Assembly: GCF_018873765.1 (NCBI RefSeq)
Contig: NC_057920.1
Coordinates: 49,898,828 to 49,962,827 of the forward strand
Length of the DNA: 64,000 bases
Direction of reading: 5' to 3'
DNA from: Telopea speciosissima
Lineage: Eukaryota; Streptophyta; Magnoliopsida; Proteales; Proteaceae
Below the pieces are notes generated by a model. The model saw nothing but the letters and a program-made list of their open reading frames with translations, did no database searches and was not told the DNA's origin. The translations under genes and the position numbers were made by a program. Shown piece after piece: positions 45,304-55,233 of the stretch (position 1 is its first letter; each line of letters begins with the position of its first letter).

Positions 45304-45520
45304 TCAAATACCTTGAACAATTCTGATTCTTCCCAGTTCAGATCAATAATTGAGGAGCCTATGGATAGAACTGGAACTACTGTCCACCACTGAGTATTAC
45401 TTCAATTTCTTCGCTTGACCCAGATGTTAAAAGCACCAAAGAGAGGTGAAGACTACACTGTTTTGCAGGCGCTATTGAACTTAGACATGTTGATTCTCTT
45501 TGTGGCAGCAATTTGTGGGA

Positions 45521-45754
45521 TATGCGGTAGGTAATTGCAAGCCAAATTGCAAAATAGCCTCCAAAGCTCATTGCTGCGCCTATGAAGATTACAAGCCATG
45601 GTGGTGAGAGATCAGAGATAACCTCATAGAGAACACCTACATTGGCACTCAATTCCTTGAAGAAACTTAAGAGATTGAGTGTTGTTTGATCATACCCAAG
45701 TGATGATTTGATACTATTTGAATAAATACCAAACATGTAGATTGAGGTTCTCAA
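45521..45754 (-). pseudogene. Captured Nodulin-like MFS transporter fragment (N-terminal part)
   Basis: The minus strand gives MRTSIYMFGIYSNSIKSSLG, YDQTTLNLLSFFKELSANVG and WLVIFIGAAMSFGGYFAIWL, ending ITYRI. This is the start of the Nodulin-like MFS domain: a conserved YMFG.YS, the SLGYDQTTLN motif and two membrane helices. It points towards the fragment at 45151-45303, so the two parts of the parent gene were captured or rearranged in opposite orientation. The frame stays open to 45377, but after ITYRI it no longer looks like the family. Its edge coincides with a 20-base direct repeat shared with 44951-44970. Confidence 0.8.
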
Positions 45755-45803
45755 CAGGTTTGGTTTGGTTTTGCTGTATTTTTGTTTTGGATCTCTACTT
45801 GAT

Positions 45804-45883
45804 AGGTCTTTAGCTCAAATTGGTAGAGCACTTGGAACATGAGCATATTCCAAGGGGATGGTGATTCGAATCCACCAAGGCCT
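45804..45883 (+). tRNA. tRNA-like gene with oversized anticodon arm, copy 1
   Basis: 80 nt: acceptor AGGTCTT/AAGGCCT, D arm GCTC-AAATTGGTA-GAGC (A box TAGCTCAAATTGG), anticodon stem CTTGG/CCAAG closing a 14-nt loop instead of 7, variable loop, T arm GGTGA-TTCGAAT-CCACC (B box), then a TTTTTT run (45883-45888) suited to pol III termination. The T stem has one mismatch. Because the loop is too long no anticodon can be assigned. It lies at the inner border of the transposon's conserved right module. I see no mobile tRNA family it belongs to. Confidence 0.6.
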
Positions 45884-46278
45884 TTTTTATTCAAATGTTC
45901 ATAGCATAGTCAGTTATGGCACTAATCCACACAAAAACCCAATTTTTAATGGCATCTTTGAAATTTGACATATTTTTATAATTACTTTAGTTATGTTAAT
46001 GAGATATTTTAATTTTATGTTAAGGTTGATAAGAGAGAAAATGATTTTACAAGTATTTTTTGGTATAATTTAGAAGGAAATGGCATTATTATAAATAATG
46101 TCAAATAGGGAAGAACAAATTATACCAAACACCATTTTCGTTCTGAACGGCGTTCTTGAGACCGTTATCAAACTGTCATTTTCGGTCTCAGAACGCTGTT
46201 CCAGACTAGAAACGCCAAAGAACATTTCTAGTCAAGAACGGGTGTTCTTTGTTCAAACATTTACCAAACGTAGCCTAA

Positions 46279-46421
46279 AGAGGTCTGTAAACGTTCTTTT
46301 CCACTTTTTTTCATCCAGTTCGTTCTTTAAGACCAAAGAACGAACCGTTTTACCTATGCTTTTGTTCTCGGAAAACAAAAGAACGGAAACAACGTCCTTG
46401 AGACCATCACCAAACGCACTC
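46279..46421. mobile_element. Truncated third end of the same transposon family
   Basis: The minus strand starts GAGTGCGTTTGGTGATGGTC, like the left end of copy 2 (GAGTGCGTTTGGTAACGTCA), followed by the same AAAGAACGAAC motifs. Only about 143 bp remain between copies 1 and 2; it was probably the target of one of them. Confidence 0.55.
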
Positions 46422-46798
46422 TATGGCTGCGTTTGGTAATGGTCTGAACAAAGAACGTCCGTTCTTGAATAGAAATGTTCTTTTACGTTCTTGGTCTAGA
46501 ACGGGGTTATGAGACCGAAAATGACCAAGAACGCTGTTCAGAACGAAAATGGTGTTTGATAAAATCTGTTCTTCCCTATTTGATGTTAATTACAATAATG
46601 CCATTTCTTTGTGAATTATACCAAAAAAAGACTTGTAAAATCATTTTCTCTTACCAACCTTAGCATAAAATTAAAATATCTCATTAACATAACCAAAGTA
46701 AGTATAAAAAGATGTCAAATTTCAAAGATGCCATTAAAATTGGGTTCTTGAGTGGATTAGTGGCATAACTAACTATGTTATGAACAGTTGAATAAAGA

Positions 46799-46878
46799 GG
46801 GCCTTGGTGGACTCGAACCACCATCCTCTTGGAACATGAGCATGTTCCAAGTGCTCTACCAATTTGAGCTAAAGGCCC
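46799..46878 (-). tRNA. tRNA-like gene with oversized anticodon arm, copy 2
   Basis: 80 nt on the minus strand: acceptor GGGCCTT/AAGGCCC fully paired, D arm GCTC/GAGC, anticodon arm in which CTTGGAACATG pairs with CATGTTCCAAG over 11 bp leaving two loop bases, variable AGGAT, T arm GGTGG-TTCGAGT-CCACC fully paired. A and B boxes are perfect. It is better preserved than copy 1, yet only TTT follows, so a strong pol III terminator is not adjacent. Confidence 0.6.
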
Positions 46879-49202
46879 ATCAAGTTGTCAATGAATTAAC
46901 ACAACAGATTAAACCAAATTATATTCTCCATTCTTTTGGATTCTAGACAGCCACGAGATTCCATAGACTGAATGATCTTAACTAACTGAAGCACTTGGCT
47001 ATTTTGGACATGAGACGTAAAGAAATTTTTTGTTTTTCAAAGAAAAGGCAATTAGTACAAACAGAAAAATGGTGGTGCCAATGCCAAAACCTTTTGAAAT
47101 TGGTCCTAAGAGATAACATAGATGGGCCTTGCTCCAAGAAGTATGACTAGAGGGGCCATCTTAATTTGTACTCTAGTTTAATAATGTGATTTTCTCACCA
47201 ATGAAGTTTAACCAGCTGTACAGTGGAGAAATTGGTAGAACCATAGGCTCTGTTTGGTTACAAGGAAAGTGAAGGGAAGTATTTTCATTTTCCTGTAAAA
47301 CATCTCACTTCTGAAGGAACTATTTGCATTTCCCTTGAAACCAAACACCAAAAATAATGCTGGAAAAACAAAAGACATCACTAATATATAACTCCCTTTT
47401 TTCCCCCCATTAACTTAGGCTCACAGTGCCTAGTTTATCAGATTCAACCACATTAGTTAGATACTTAACACAAGTTTGCTACCCTGTATTATTCAATCCG
47501 TTTGTTCACAGCTACCCTGCGCTAACCTCATCTTCTGGAAGCTAGCTTCTGGTTCAAATGTTCCATCCAGCAGATTCAGTTTTAAAAATTCTGCTTCTAC
47601 TATCTGTCAACAGAAATATGATTTTTTAGACATTCTTCATTGATACTCCAGACTCAAACACATTTTATTAAGCTAGAGATGATACTGAAAGTAAACAAAA
47701 AAAAAGGGGGGGGGGAAAGAAAGAAAGAAGGAACATATATAATGGTCAGCATGAAATCACAATTTCCTAGTAGTGGAATAATGCAGGAAACAATAGGAGA
47801 AACTGATTCTGAAAACATCTTGATTTGTCTACGATGATTCGGTGTAGGCAAATTTCACATGAAGATGACGACTGCAAAGAATTTATCTTAAAGCTACTAT
47901 TCTGGCTTTGTGTTTGCTTTGATTACAGATGACAAAACAATATCTGGCTTTGTGTTTGCTTTGATTTTATTGCTTTTCTTTTGGTTTATCTATTGAAAAA
48001 ACATATTACATTACAATGGAAGGCAGTGGGAAGATACATAGACAACTGCTAGTTTATCCTATAGCAAACCTTTTCCCAATAGTTTTATGACCTTCAAGGG
48101 GTGGTATATATATATTTGCAGTAAAAAGAACTGTCCTGGATATGTTAAAAACATATTTCCGATTGAGAAGGTTTGGTTCATCTGTTGGGATTGAGTATGC
48201 CTTTCAGGATGAGGTGAGACCTGGGTCTTTTCCACGTACAGTACAACTATGTCCATACAGGTAGTTCAACCCAGTTCCTCTTCATGCTGACATAATATGC
48301 TTGTGTCATAGTCAAATTTCCAAAGATTCCATGAAAAAAAACCAATTATTTCACATAACCACCGTTACAATGGAGCTTCTTAAGCTGGAAGATGATTACT
48401 CATTCCTCTTATTTCCCTGGGATTAGTTGATTGAAGCAGGGATAGAAAAAGATCCTAAATTATGCCTATGATTTGTAGGCCCAACATAATTAATGGCACA
48501 AACAACCAGACAACTAAGAGAAAAGAAGGGATCATGTGTGTAAATTGAATAACAACCCAAGATAGACCTTGTGCAGATGTAATAAAAGGAAAAAAAGAGA
48601 AACCAAGTGCAATGTGTTGATAAATCGGAAGAGATGGAGAAAAAAATGCATAACACATAACGGAAATGGAAAAGAAGTACCTATCACAAAAAAAAAAAAA
48701 TGGAGAAGAAGTTCGGTAAGCAGTTCTATTGACAGAGATGAAAATCTCACAACAATCGACCAGTTAACTTCTGAAAAACATTACAGATTTCAGGAAAAAA
48801 TCGGCCAACAATCACAAATTTCAAACATTACACCATAAATCATTCATCAACGCATGAAAAACAATACAGGAAAAAATCGGAAAGAAAAAAGAAGAACGAA
48901 GACGAGATTTTCTAAAACCGAGCGGATCAAAATGCCTCTTGGAAAACCTAATCCTGAAAAACTAAATTGAAAGCCCAATTGGGAACCACACAGACCAGAA
49001 ACGAAAGTCACAAGAATGATAACCTAATTAGAGAGAGAGAGAGAGTCACCTTCGTTGTTGTCAACTTCAGTTGCAGAGGGGGTCGTGCTAGAGAGGACCA
49101 CTGTAGCAGAAACCTTCAAATTTGAGGGATGTTGCTCCAAATCCTGAGACACAAGGGAGAAAAATCGATAGAGCCCTAATCAAATCTTCATCCCAACAAA
49201 CG

Positions 49203-49205
<3 letters not shown>

Positions 49206-49252
<47 letters not shown>
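49206..49252. repeat. AG microsatellite
   Basis: More than twenty uninterrupted AG units inside transposon copy 2; a shorter AG run lies at 49032-49046. Confidence 0.9.
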
Positions 49253-49255
<3 letters not shown>

Positions 49256-49682
49256 CGACCTGCAAGTTTCGCCTGCTCTTCCTTCCCCGGATATGTCTCT
49301 TCGTTTTTTTTTTGTCTTCAAGGCTTGCTCACGGGTTTTGCTCGTGAATTGCGCGATCGATCGTTCTTTGTTATTTGAGACGGTCTACAAAAAATATTCT
49401 TTTGGTGCTCAAGACCTCCGGTTCGTTCTAAAAAAACGAAAAAACGAACCGCAAAGCCAAACACTTTTTCATGTTTTTTTATTCTTTTTGAACAAAAGAA
49501 CTGTTCTGACGTTACCAAACGCACTCTATGAGTTTATAATACTTTTTCCTGCTCTTGTATTGGTGTGACAAGATATCAGTAGGAAGAAGACCCGTAGAGG
49601 ATACGATAGTACGCACTTCGGTTCAAGGAACGTGTCCGTTGCACAGCAGAGTCCAAAGCAAATTGAATTTCTCTCTCTCTCG

Positions 49683-50379
49683 ATGATAATTTCCTTGAGC
49701 TCCAATCCTTATAATACGAAGACCCCAACTCCAGGTTTTTGAAATCCTTACTTAAAAATTTTTCGATAAGTTTGTTCACAAGAAATATTTAGATTTTACA
49801 TTTAATCAATAATCTACACTTTTTTGTATATTTATCTGTAAATTTTCTAACATGGGTTACGCAGTTACGCTTGAATTTTTCAGGAAGAAAATGCAAATAC
49901 TCGGGCCAATCAGTGGTAATGTCTCTGTTACTACTTTTATCAATTTTTGAAATTTGAATTAGTTAAACCCTACAATTGCCATGGAAATCCGTAAATACAC
50001 GAGGATTATCTCTTTTTATTCTGGAAAAAATGCCCTGATTGCCATTTTCAACTTATTGAGCCACATGAGATTTTTGGTCTCAGCTTAATCTGAAGTTTCA
50101 CCATGACGTTTTATGGTGGGGGAGTCTCTTATTATGTGTGTCTGTGGGGTGGGGGGGGTGGGGTTGAGGGGGTAAAGTTTGAAGCACAACATAAAGTTTT
50201 AAGCACAATATGATGTCCTCTCTGCTCTGTTAAAATTGGCAGAGAGCACTTCCTTTACGTCTATTAACAGTTGGGAGAAGAAGATCCAGTGGAGTTCAGC
50301 TTTTGGTTGAAGAGTACAAAGAGAAACTCAAGTACTATTGCAGTGTTGACGATATCCAAATTCGATCCAATCCAAAAAA
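49683..50379 (+). CDS. RlmH-type rRNA methyltransferase, exons 1-3 (5' part of gene)
   Basis: Exons 49683-49734, 49884-49915 and 50243-50379 have AG acceptors and GT donors and join in one frame. ATG at 49683 follows a CT-rich leader; residues then read RKCKYSGQSV, RALPLRLLTVGRRRSSG, VQLLVEEYKEKLKYYCSVDD and IQIRSNPK. This matches the start of the SPOUT methyltransferase family RlmH (PF02590), which methylates a pseudouridine in large-subunit rRNA; the bacterial pattern (VGK....EY.KRL) aligns. Plant copies are organellar. The last split codon (AA-) fits the expected SNPKN. The SAM-binding knot lies in later exons, not found before the TE block at 51158; so the gene is either split by a giant intron or truncated. 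Transposon copy 2 ends 157 bp upstream of the ATG, so promoter sequence may come from it. Confidence 0.75.
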
Positions 50380-51152
50380 GTCTTGGTACTTCCTTGCATT
50401 TTGCCCTTCTAACATGTCGTAGTTGTGATATAACCTTTTTCCCCCCTTTGTCTCACTGGCCTCTGATGAAGATGATGGCATAGAATATGCTTTTACTTAT
50501 TGGGGTGGGTGTTTCACTCTATGTTCAGTTGTTTTTTGTTTGTATTGTTACTCATAGCATATGTATATCTGATGTATTATATGTATGGTGTCAGATTTGA
50601 ATGGTGGAGTATGATTCATTGAGAAAATTGAGAAAACCCAAGTAGTTCAAATTAAGTCTTGGCTAAGTTGTAAATTTATGTGATTTAGAACAATCTTCAA
50701 AAGGAAAGTAATATTGAAAGGAGATATTAAAGATAGATTTGGTGTGAAATAGCATGAAACACTAGGGGGAAACAAGGTTCATGTGTTTAAGAGGAATTCA
50801 ATGCAACCCCCATTTCAAATTAAGCTTTTGTTTTATAATAACCTGTAAGACACATAATGAACTGCCTTGGCAGACATAGATGGTAATGCAGTAATGCCTC
50901 CTATTTGGTCTATGGGACAAAGAGTTTGTAATTTGGTACCAATGAACTGATGTTGATATTTAAAGAGGTCTCTACTAACAAAATTAGCTAGAAGAAAATC
51001 AGAGGTTACAATTTCAGACTCCCAAGATTTCTTGAACATAAAAACACCCTGTCTCTATTATGAACCACGATATCTCATAATTCTTCTGGATATAAAGGCC
51101 TGTCTTTTACCTTTGGCATTGGATCAAGCTACAATCTGGTGCTTCTAAGACA
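50380..51152 (+). other. Start of RlmH intron 3, no gene recognised
   Basis: It begins GTCTTGG after exon 3. No further methyltransferase exon was found. A minus-strand frame of 68 codons (51039-50833) was not recognised. It ends at CAAGA, the target duplication of copia E. Confidence 0.5.
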
Positions 51153-51157
51153 CAAGA

Positions 51158-51295
51158 TGTTGTAATATGGGTACACGGGTAGAATTGTCTTATAGGGGTA
51201 TTTTGGTTTTGACTCATTCTAGATTACCTCACCCATATTATAAATAAAGCTGGCCTATGTCCCATTAGACACAAGTCAGATTCACCAAAACCACA
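51158..51295 (+). repeat. 5' LTR of copia E
   Basis: It starts TGTTGTAATATGGG and ends AAAACCACA, with ATTATAAATAAAG near 51236 as the likely TATA region. The 3' copy is equal in length. Confidence 0.9.
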
Positions 51296-51600
51296 TGGTA
51301 TCAGAGTTGAAGATTTGAAACCCTAATCGCAAACCCTCTCTATCCCTTTCTTGATTTCAGCGCCTCCACCAACAAAACTGAGACTCTCTCTTCTTGGTTT
51401 GCATCTCTCACCACCATTACCCTTCTCTTTGTTCTCGGGGGTTCCTCCCTAGTCCATCGAGGGCCGTTCTCTTACCTTGAAGATGCCTCTTGAGATCTAG
51501 ATTTATACGGGATCTTTTTCTCATGATCTGAGAAGTTTACCAGTTTTTCATAAGTAACCCTTTTTGTGGTCATAGTGCATCTGTTATAACATCCCCGTGG
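51296..51600 (+). other. Primer site and leader of copia E; gag absent
   Basis: TGGTATCAGAGTTGAAG (iMet primer site) is followed by about 290 bases of leader, then protease sequence directly. The gag gene, including its zinc knuckle, is deleted. Confidence 0.75.
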
Positions 51601-52897
51601 ATGATCAATTTCGGGGTGTCAGATCACATGACAGGTTCATCTAACCTTTTCTTTCAGTATACTCCCTGCTCTGGTAAAGGCAGGGTTCGGTTAGCGAATG
51701 GAACTCATTCTGTAATTTCTGGGAAGGGTTCTATTCCTTATTCTCCTACTTTGCCTCTTTCCTTTGTTTTGCATGTTCCAACTTTTCCCACTAACTTGCC
51801 CATTAGAAGTCTTACATCTAGTCTTAATTGCAAAGTCACCTTTTTCCCTTCTCATTGTGTTTTTCAAGATCTGGTGATAGGGGCAATGGTTGGTTTTGGT
51901 AGAGTGCATAATGATCTGTATCTGCTTGACGATGGCTCCTCTTTGGTCTCTAGTCAGGCTCTACAAACATCTTCTTTGTCGCCTCCCATTTCTGAGTTAC
52001 TATAGTGGCACCGTTGTTTGGGACATCCTCCTTTGGGGACTTTAGCTAGGATTTTCCCCTTTTTTCGGCATTGTAATTCGAGTCAATTTTTTTTTGTGAG
52101 GCATGTGTTTTGGCCAAAAACTTGAACCAGTTATTCTATTTCAGATAATAAAAGTGTCACTCCTGTTTCTTTATACAGTCTGATATTTGGGGTCCATCCC
52201 GTTGTATATCTGAAACTGGCTTCTGATGGTTTGTTACTTTTATCAAATGCCACTCTAGGATCACTTGGGTTTATATGATGCGCACCAAGGGGGAGGTTAC
52301 TTCAAAAGTATGGTGTAGAGTGTAGACTCAATTCAGTAGAAGGGCGCCTAGGTGACGCCTTGACAACCTTGGTGTAGACTCATTTCATTGCTACTGATAA
52401 GGTTCTTTGAAGTAACAACGGCCGTGAATACTTCAAGGGCTCCTTTTAGTCTTATCTTGCTGCCCATGGGATCCTCCATCAGACTAGTTGCGTCGATACT
52501 CCGGCTCAAAATGGTGTTGCTGAATGGAAGAATCGACATCTGCTAGAAGTTGCTTGGTCTCTCATGTTTGAGATGCATGTTCCTCCCCAGTACTGGAGTG
52601 ACACAATTCTTATTGCGGCCTTTCTGATCAATTGAATGCCCTCTTGGGTCCTTGGCTTCCACTCTCCTTTGGATCTCCTCCAGGGCTCTGCTGCATTTCC
52701 GGTACCTCCCAAAGTGTTTGGCTGTGTTTGTTATGCTCGTAACCATCATATGGGAAATTTGACCCTCGTGGCCTTCGGTGCATTGTTTGGGTTACTCTGC
52801 CACTCAAAAGGGCTATCGATGTTATCACCCTCCATCCCGATGCTGGTTTGTAACTATGGATGCCATCTTTCATGAGTCTGCTGCATACTATCCTGCG
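51601..52897 (+). pseudogene. Protease and integrase of copia E
   Basis: The protease region reads INFGVSDHMTGSSNLFFQYT: the catalytic Asp of DSG is replaced (NFG), so it is dead. The pre-integrase WHR..GHPPLGTL and the EACVLAK-like zinc region are damaged (52010-52130). The integrase end has [40 protein letters not shown] and PPKVFGCVCYARN. The frame changes at least four times. It ends at YYPATP, where the short LTR element has inserted. Confidence 0.85.
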
Positions 52898-52902
52898 ACA
52901 CC

Positions 52903-53598
52903 TGATGTAGGAGCACCATCATCCCAAGCTAGTCCAGCCAATAGTAGGCCTAGCCCCAGCCCAGACTAGACCAAGGCCAACAGGATCAGCCTAGGCCCAC
53001 GGCTAGCAAGCCTGGTCAGGGTTGTGTGGGTATTTTCTGGTCAATCCCAGCAGTGACTCTTCAGTTACAGCAAAGCGTCTTTTTAATTTTCTTAGTTTCT
53101 AGTTTAGTGTCTTTTTGTATTCCTAGGGAGAGTTAATGAGATTGTTTTAAGTTCCTAGGCGTAGTAATTTCCTTTTAAATTTCCTTGGTAGTAGTTTGAA
53201 AGTCGTAGTCTATATATTTAATGTTTTATTGGATCTATTTTCTAGGTGTGGGGAAACCCAAAAGTCCTTTTGTATTCTCACTGTAACTTGAGGCTTTAGC
53301 CTCCACATTTTCTATATAAAGGCAAAACGTGGGGAGGGTTCATATAACCTCCAGAATTTTAAAATTGCTCTCTTTTGTGAGACTTTTCTTGTGAACTCAA
53401 CTGGCTGTGGATCTCAGCGTTTATATCCAAGGTGGTGGCTTAGGTGGGACTCCTACGGCTGGTAGACTGGTGGGACTCCAATTCTACATCTATCTATCCA
53501 TCTCCATCATCATCCATCTTCATCATCACCACCACCAATCTTCATGCCCCTATTCTCTTCCAGATTCTTGGCTTGCTTACCCATTCCGGTTTGCATCA
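52903..53598 (+). repeat. 5' LTR of the minimal element
   Basis: TGATGTAGGAGC...TTTGCATCA. It contains the TATA box CTATATAAAGG (53312-53322), and CT/CATC-rich sequence follows. Confidence 0.88.
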
Positions 53599-53687
53599 TT
53601 TTGGTATTAGAGCTATGTTTGGTGAGGAGAATAACCCCCAATCAATGGAAGAAATTTCTGCTACCATGAAGCAAGTTCTTGATTTCA

Positions 53688-54393
53688 TGATGCAGGAGCA
53701 CCATCATCTCAAGCTAGTCCAGCCAACAGTAGGCCTAGCCCCAGCCTAGACTAGACCAAGGCCAATAGGATCAGCCCAGGCCCACGCCAGCAAGCCTGGT
53801 TGGGGTTGTGTAGGTATTTGCTGGTCAATCCCAGCAGTGACTCTTCAGTTACAGCAAAGTGTCTTTTTAATTTTCCTAGTTTCTGGTTAAGTGTCTTTTT
53901 GTATTACTAGGGAGAGTTAATGAGATTGTTTTAAGTTCCTAGGCGTAGTAATTGCCTTTTAAATTTCCTTGGTAGTAGTTTGAAAGTCGTAGTCTATATA
54001 TTTAATGTTTTATTGGGTCTATTTTCTAGGTGTGGGGAAACCTAAAAGTCCTTTTGTATTCTCAATGTAACTTGAGGCTTTAGCCTCCATATTTTCTATA
54101 TAAAGGCAAAACGTGGGGAGGGTTCATATAACCTCCAGAATTTTAAAATTGTTCTCGTTTGTGAGACTTTACTTGTGGACTCAAGTGGCTGTGGATCTCA
54201 GCGTTTATATCCAAGGTGGTGGCCTAGGTGGGACTCCTATGGCTGGTAGATTGGTGGGACTCCAATTCTACATCTATCTATCCATCTCCATCATCATCCA
54301 TCTTCATCATCACCACCACCAACCTTCATCATTCCTGCCCCTATTCTCTTCCAGATTCGATCTTGGCTTGCTTACCCATTCCAGTTTGCATCA
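53688..54393 (+). repeat. 3' LTR of the minimal element
   Basis: TGATGCAGGAGC...TTTGCATCA, about 95 percent alike by eye to the 5' copy, with small indels near 54330-54365. Confidence 0.88.
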
Positions 54394-54398
54394 ATACC

Positions 54399-55228
54399 TC
54401 TTCAGGGGGACCCTTCTTCCACAGTGGAAGATGTGCCGCCACTCGAAGTTGATATACCGCAACCTAATATTCTTGTTCAGGGGGAGACTGACACTACCAC
54501 ACCGGTTTAGCCGCCGAGATCAGAGATGCATGTCTATGTTCGCAAATGTCAGCAGACTCAGACCACTATTGCACCTACTCTACCACGCCAATTGCCACCT
54601 CTCGAGCCTGATCCAGTTCCCTTGGATCCTGGTAACAGTCTTCCCTCTTCTGATGTTGATTACCTTGTTGACCCCACTCTTGATTTGCCTATTGCTGTTC
54701 GCAAAGGTACTAGGTCCTGTACTTTACATCCTATTGCTAAGACTGTTTCTTATGACTCGCTCTCTCCCTCCTACTTTAGTTTTGTGTCCTCTCTGTCCCT
54801 TGTTTCTATTCCCCAGAACTCGCAGGAAGCTATTGCAGACTCACAATGGCATGTAGCTATGGTTGAAGAGATGCAGCCATTAAGGAAGAATTACACATGG
54901 GATCTGGTTTGTCTTCCTCCACAAAAGAAGATAGTGGGTTGCAAGTAGGTATTCACACTTCACAGCTAAGCAGAAAGCTGATGGTACGATGGATCGTTGT
55001 GAAGCCAGACTTGTTGCCAAGGGCTTCACTCAGACTTATGGGATCGACTACCAGGAGATGTTTGTACCAGTGGTCAAGATGAACGCCATCCGCTTGTCCT
55101 GTGCTGTTAACTTAGGCTTGGATCTACAACAACTGGATGTGAAGAGCGCTTTCCTTCATGTGGAACTTGAGGAGGAAGTGTATATGGACATTTCTCTTGG
55201 ATTTACATGCTCACAAACTTAGGGGAAG
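54399..55228 (+). pseudogene. Linker and RT start of copia E
   Basis: LQGDPSSTVEDVPPLEVDIP continues the sequence cut at 52897. Then a Pro-rich linker, MVEEMQPLRKNYTWDLVCLP (54860), the RT start [20 protein letters not shown] and [24 protein letters not shown] in part (55000-55190). At least two frameshifts and a stop (54947) occur. It is cut by copia F after GKMC. Confidence 0.82.
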
Positions 55229-55233
55229 ATGTG

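Larger units (their letters stand above)
43243..46275 (+). mobile_element. Pack-type transposon copy 1 with TAA duplication
   Basis: A 3033-bp insert with inverted ends GGCTACGTTTGGTAAAT and ATTTACCAAACGTAGCC, flanked by TAA (43240-43242 and 46276-46278). The 3-bp TAA duplication and GG...TTTGGT ends suggest the PIF/Harbinger superfamily; this is inference since no transposase is present. Its left about 120 bp and right about 475 bp match the ends of copy 2 (46425-49526) in inverted order, while the interiors differ. The right module includes a tRNA-like gene, and the interior holds transporter gene fragments. Many GTTCTTT/AAAGAAC half-sites near the ends can pair into foldbacks. Confidence 0.8.
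46425..49526 (-). mobile_element. Pack-type transposon copy 2, inverted relative to copy 1
   Basis: A 3102-bp element with ends GGCTGCGTTTGGTAA (46425) and TTACCAAACGCACTC (49526), flanked by TAT on both sides (46422-46424 and 49527-49529). The first about 475 bp mirror the right end of copy 1, including the tRNA-like gene; the last about 130 bp mirror copy 1's left end. The interior is different from copy 1 and shows no transposase. Minus-strand CT-rich leader-like sequence and T-rich intron-like stretches (49300-48100) suggest a captured host 5' region, but no protein could be recognised. Confidence 0.75.
52903..54393 (+). mobile_element. Minimal LTR retrotransposon with 89-bp interior
   Basis: Two LTRs of 696 and 706 bp enclose only 89 bases. 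The interior begins next to TTGGTATTAGAGC (an iMet-type primer site with one change) and carries a short gag-like start (SMEEISATMKQVLDFMMQ). The flanking five bases are ACACC and ATACC, one change. LTR ends are TGATG...GCATCA. It cannot code for anything and must have used proteins of another element. The LTRs are large compared with typical TRIMs, so this is better seen as an extreme deletion derivative. Confidence 0.88.

Noticed and set aside
48423..48838. Overlapping 65-90 codon frames on both strands inside transposon copy 2
   Set aside because: Hydrophobic, T-rich intron-like composition; no shared motif with any family and no splice-consistent exon.
50440..50500. Next RlmH exon suggested by a GATGAAGATGATGGCA stretch
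   Set aside because: The frame is wrong and no flanking splice sites or further family residues follow.
50833..51039. 68-codon minus-strand frame (MFKKSWESEIVTSDFLL)
   Set aside because: It looks protein-like but I recognise no family, and there is no supporting context; not called as a gene.
52903..54393. Simple tandem duplication of host DNA
   Set aside because: TG...CA ends, a primer site after the first copy and a 5-bp flanking duplication show it is an LTR pair.
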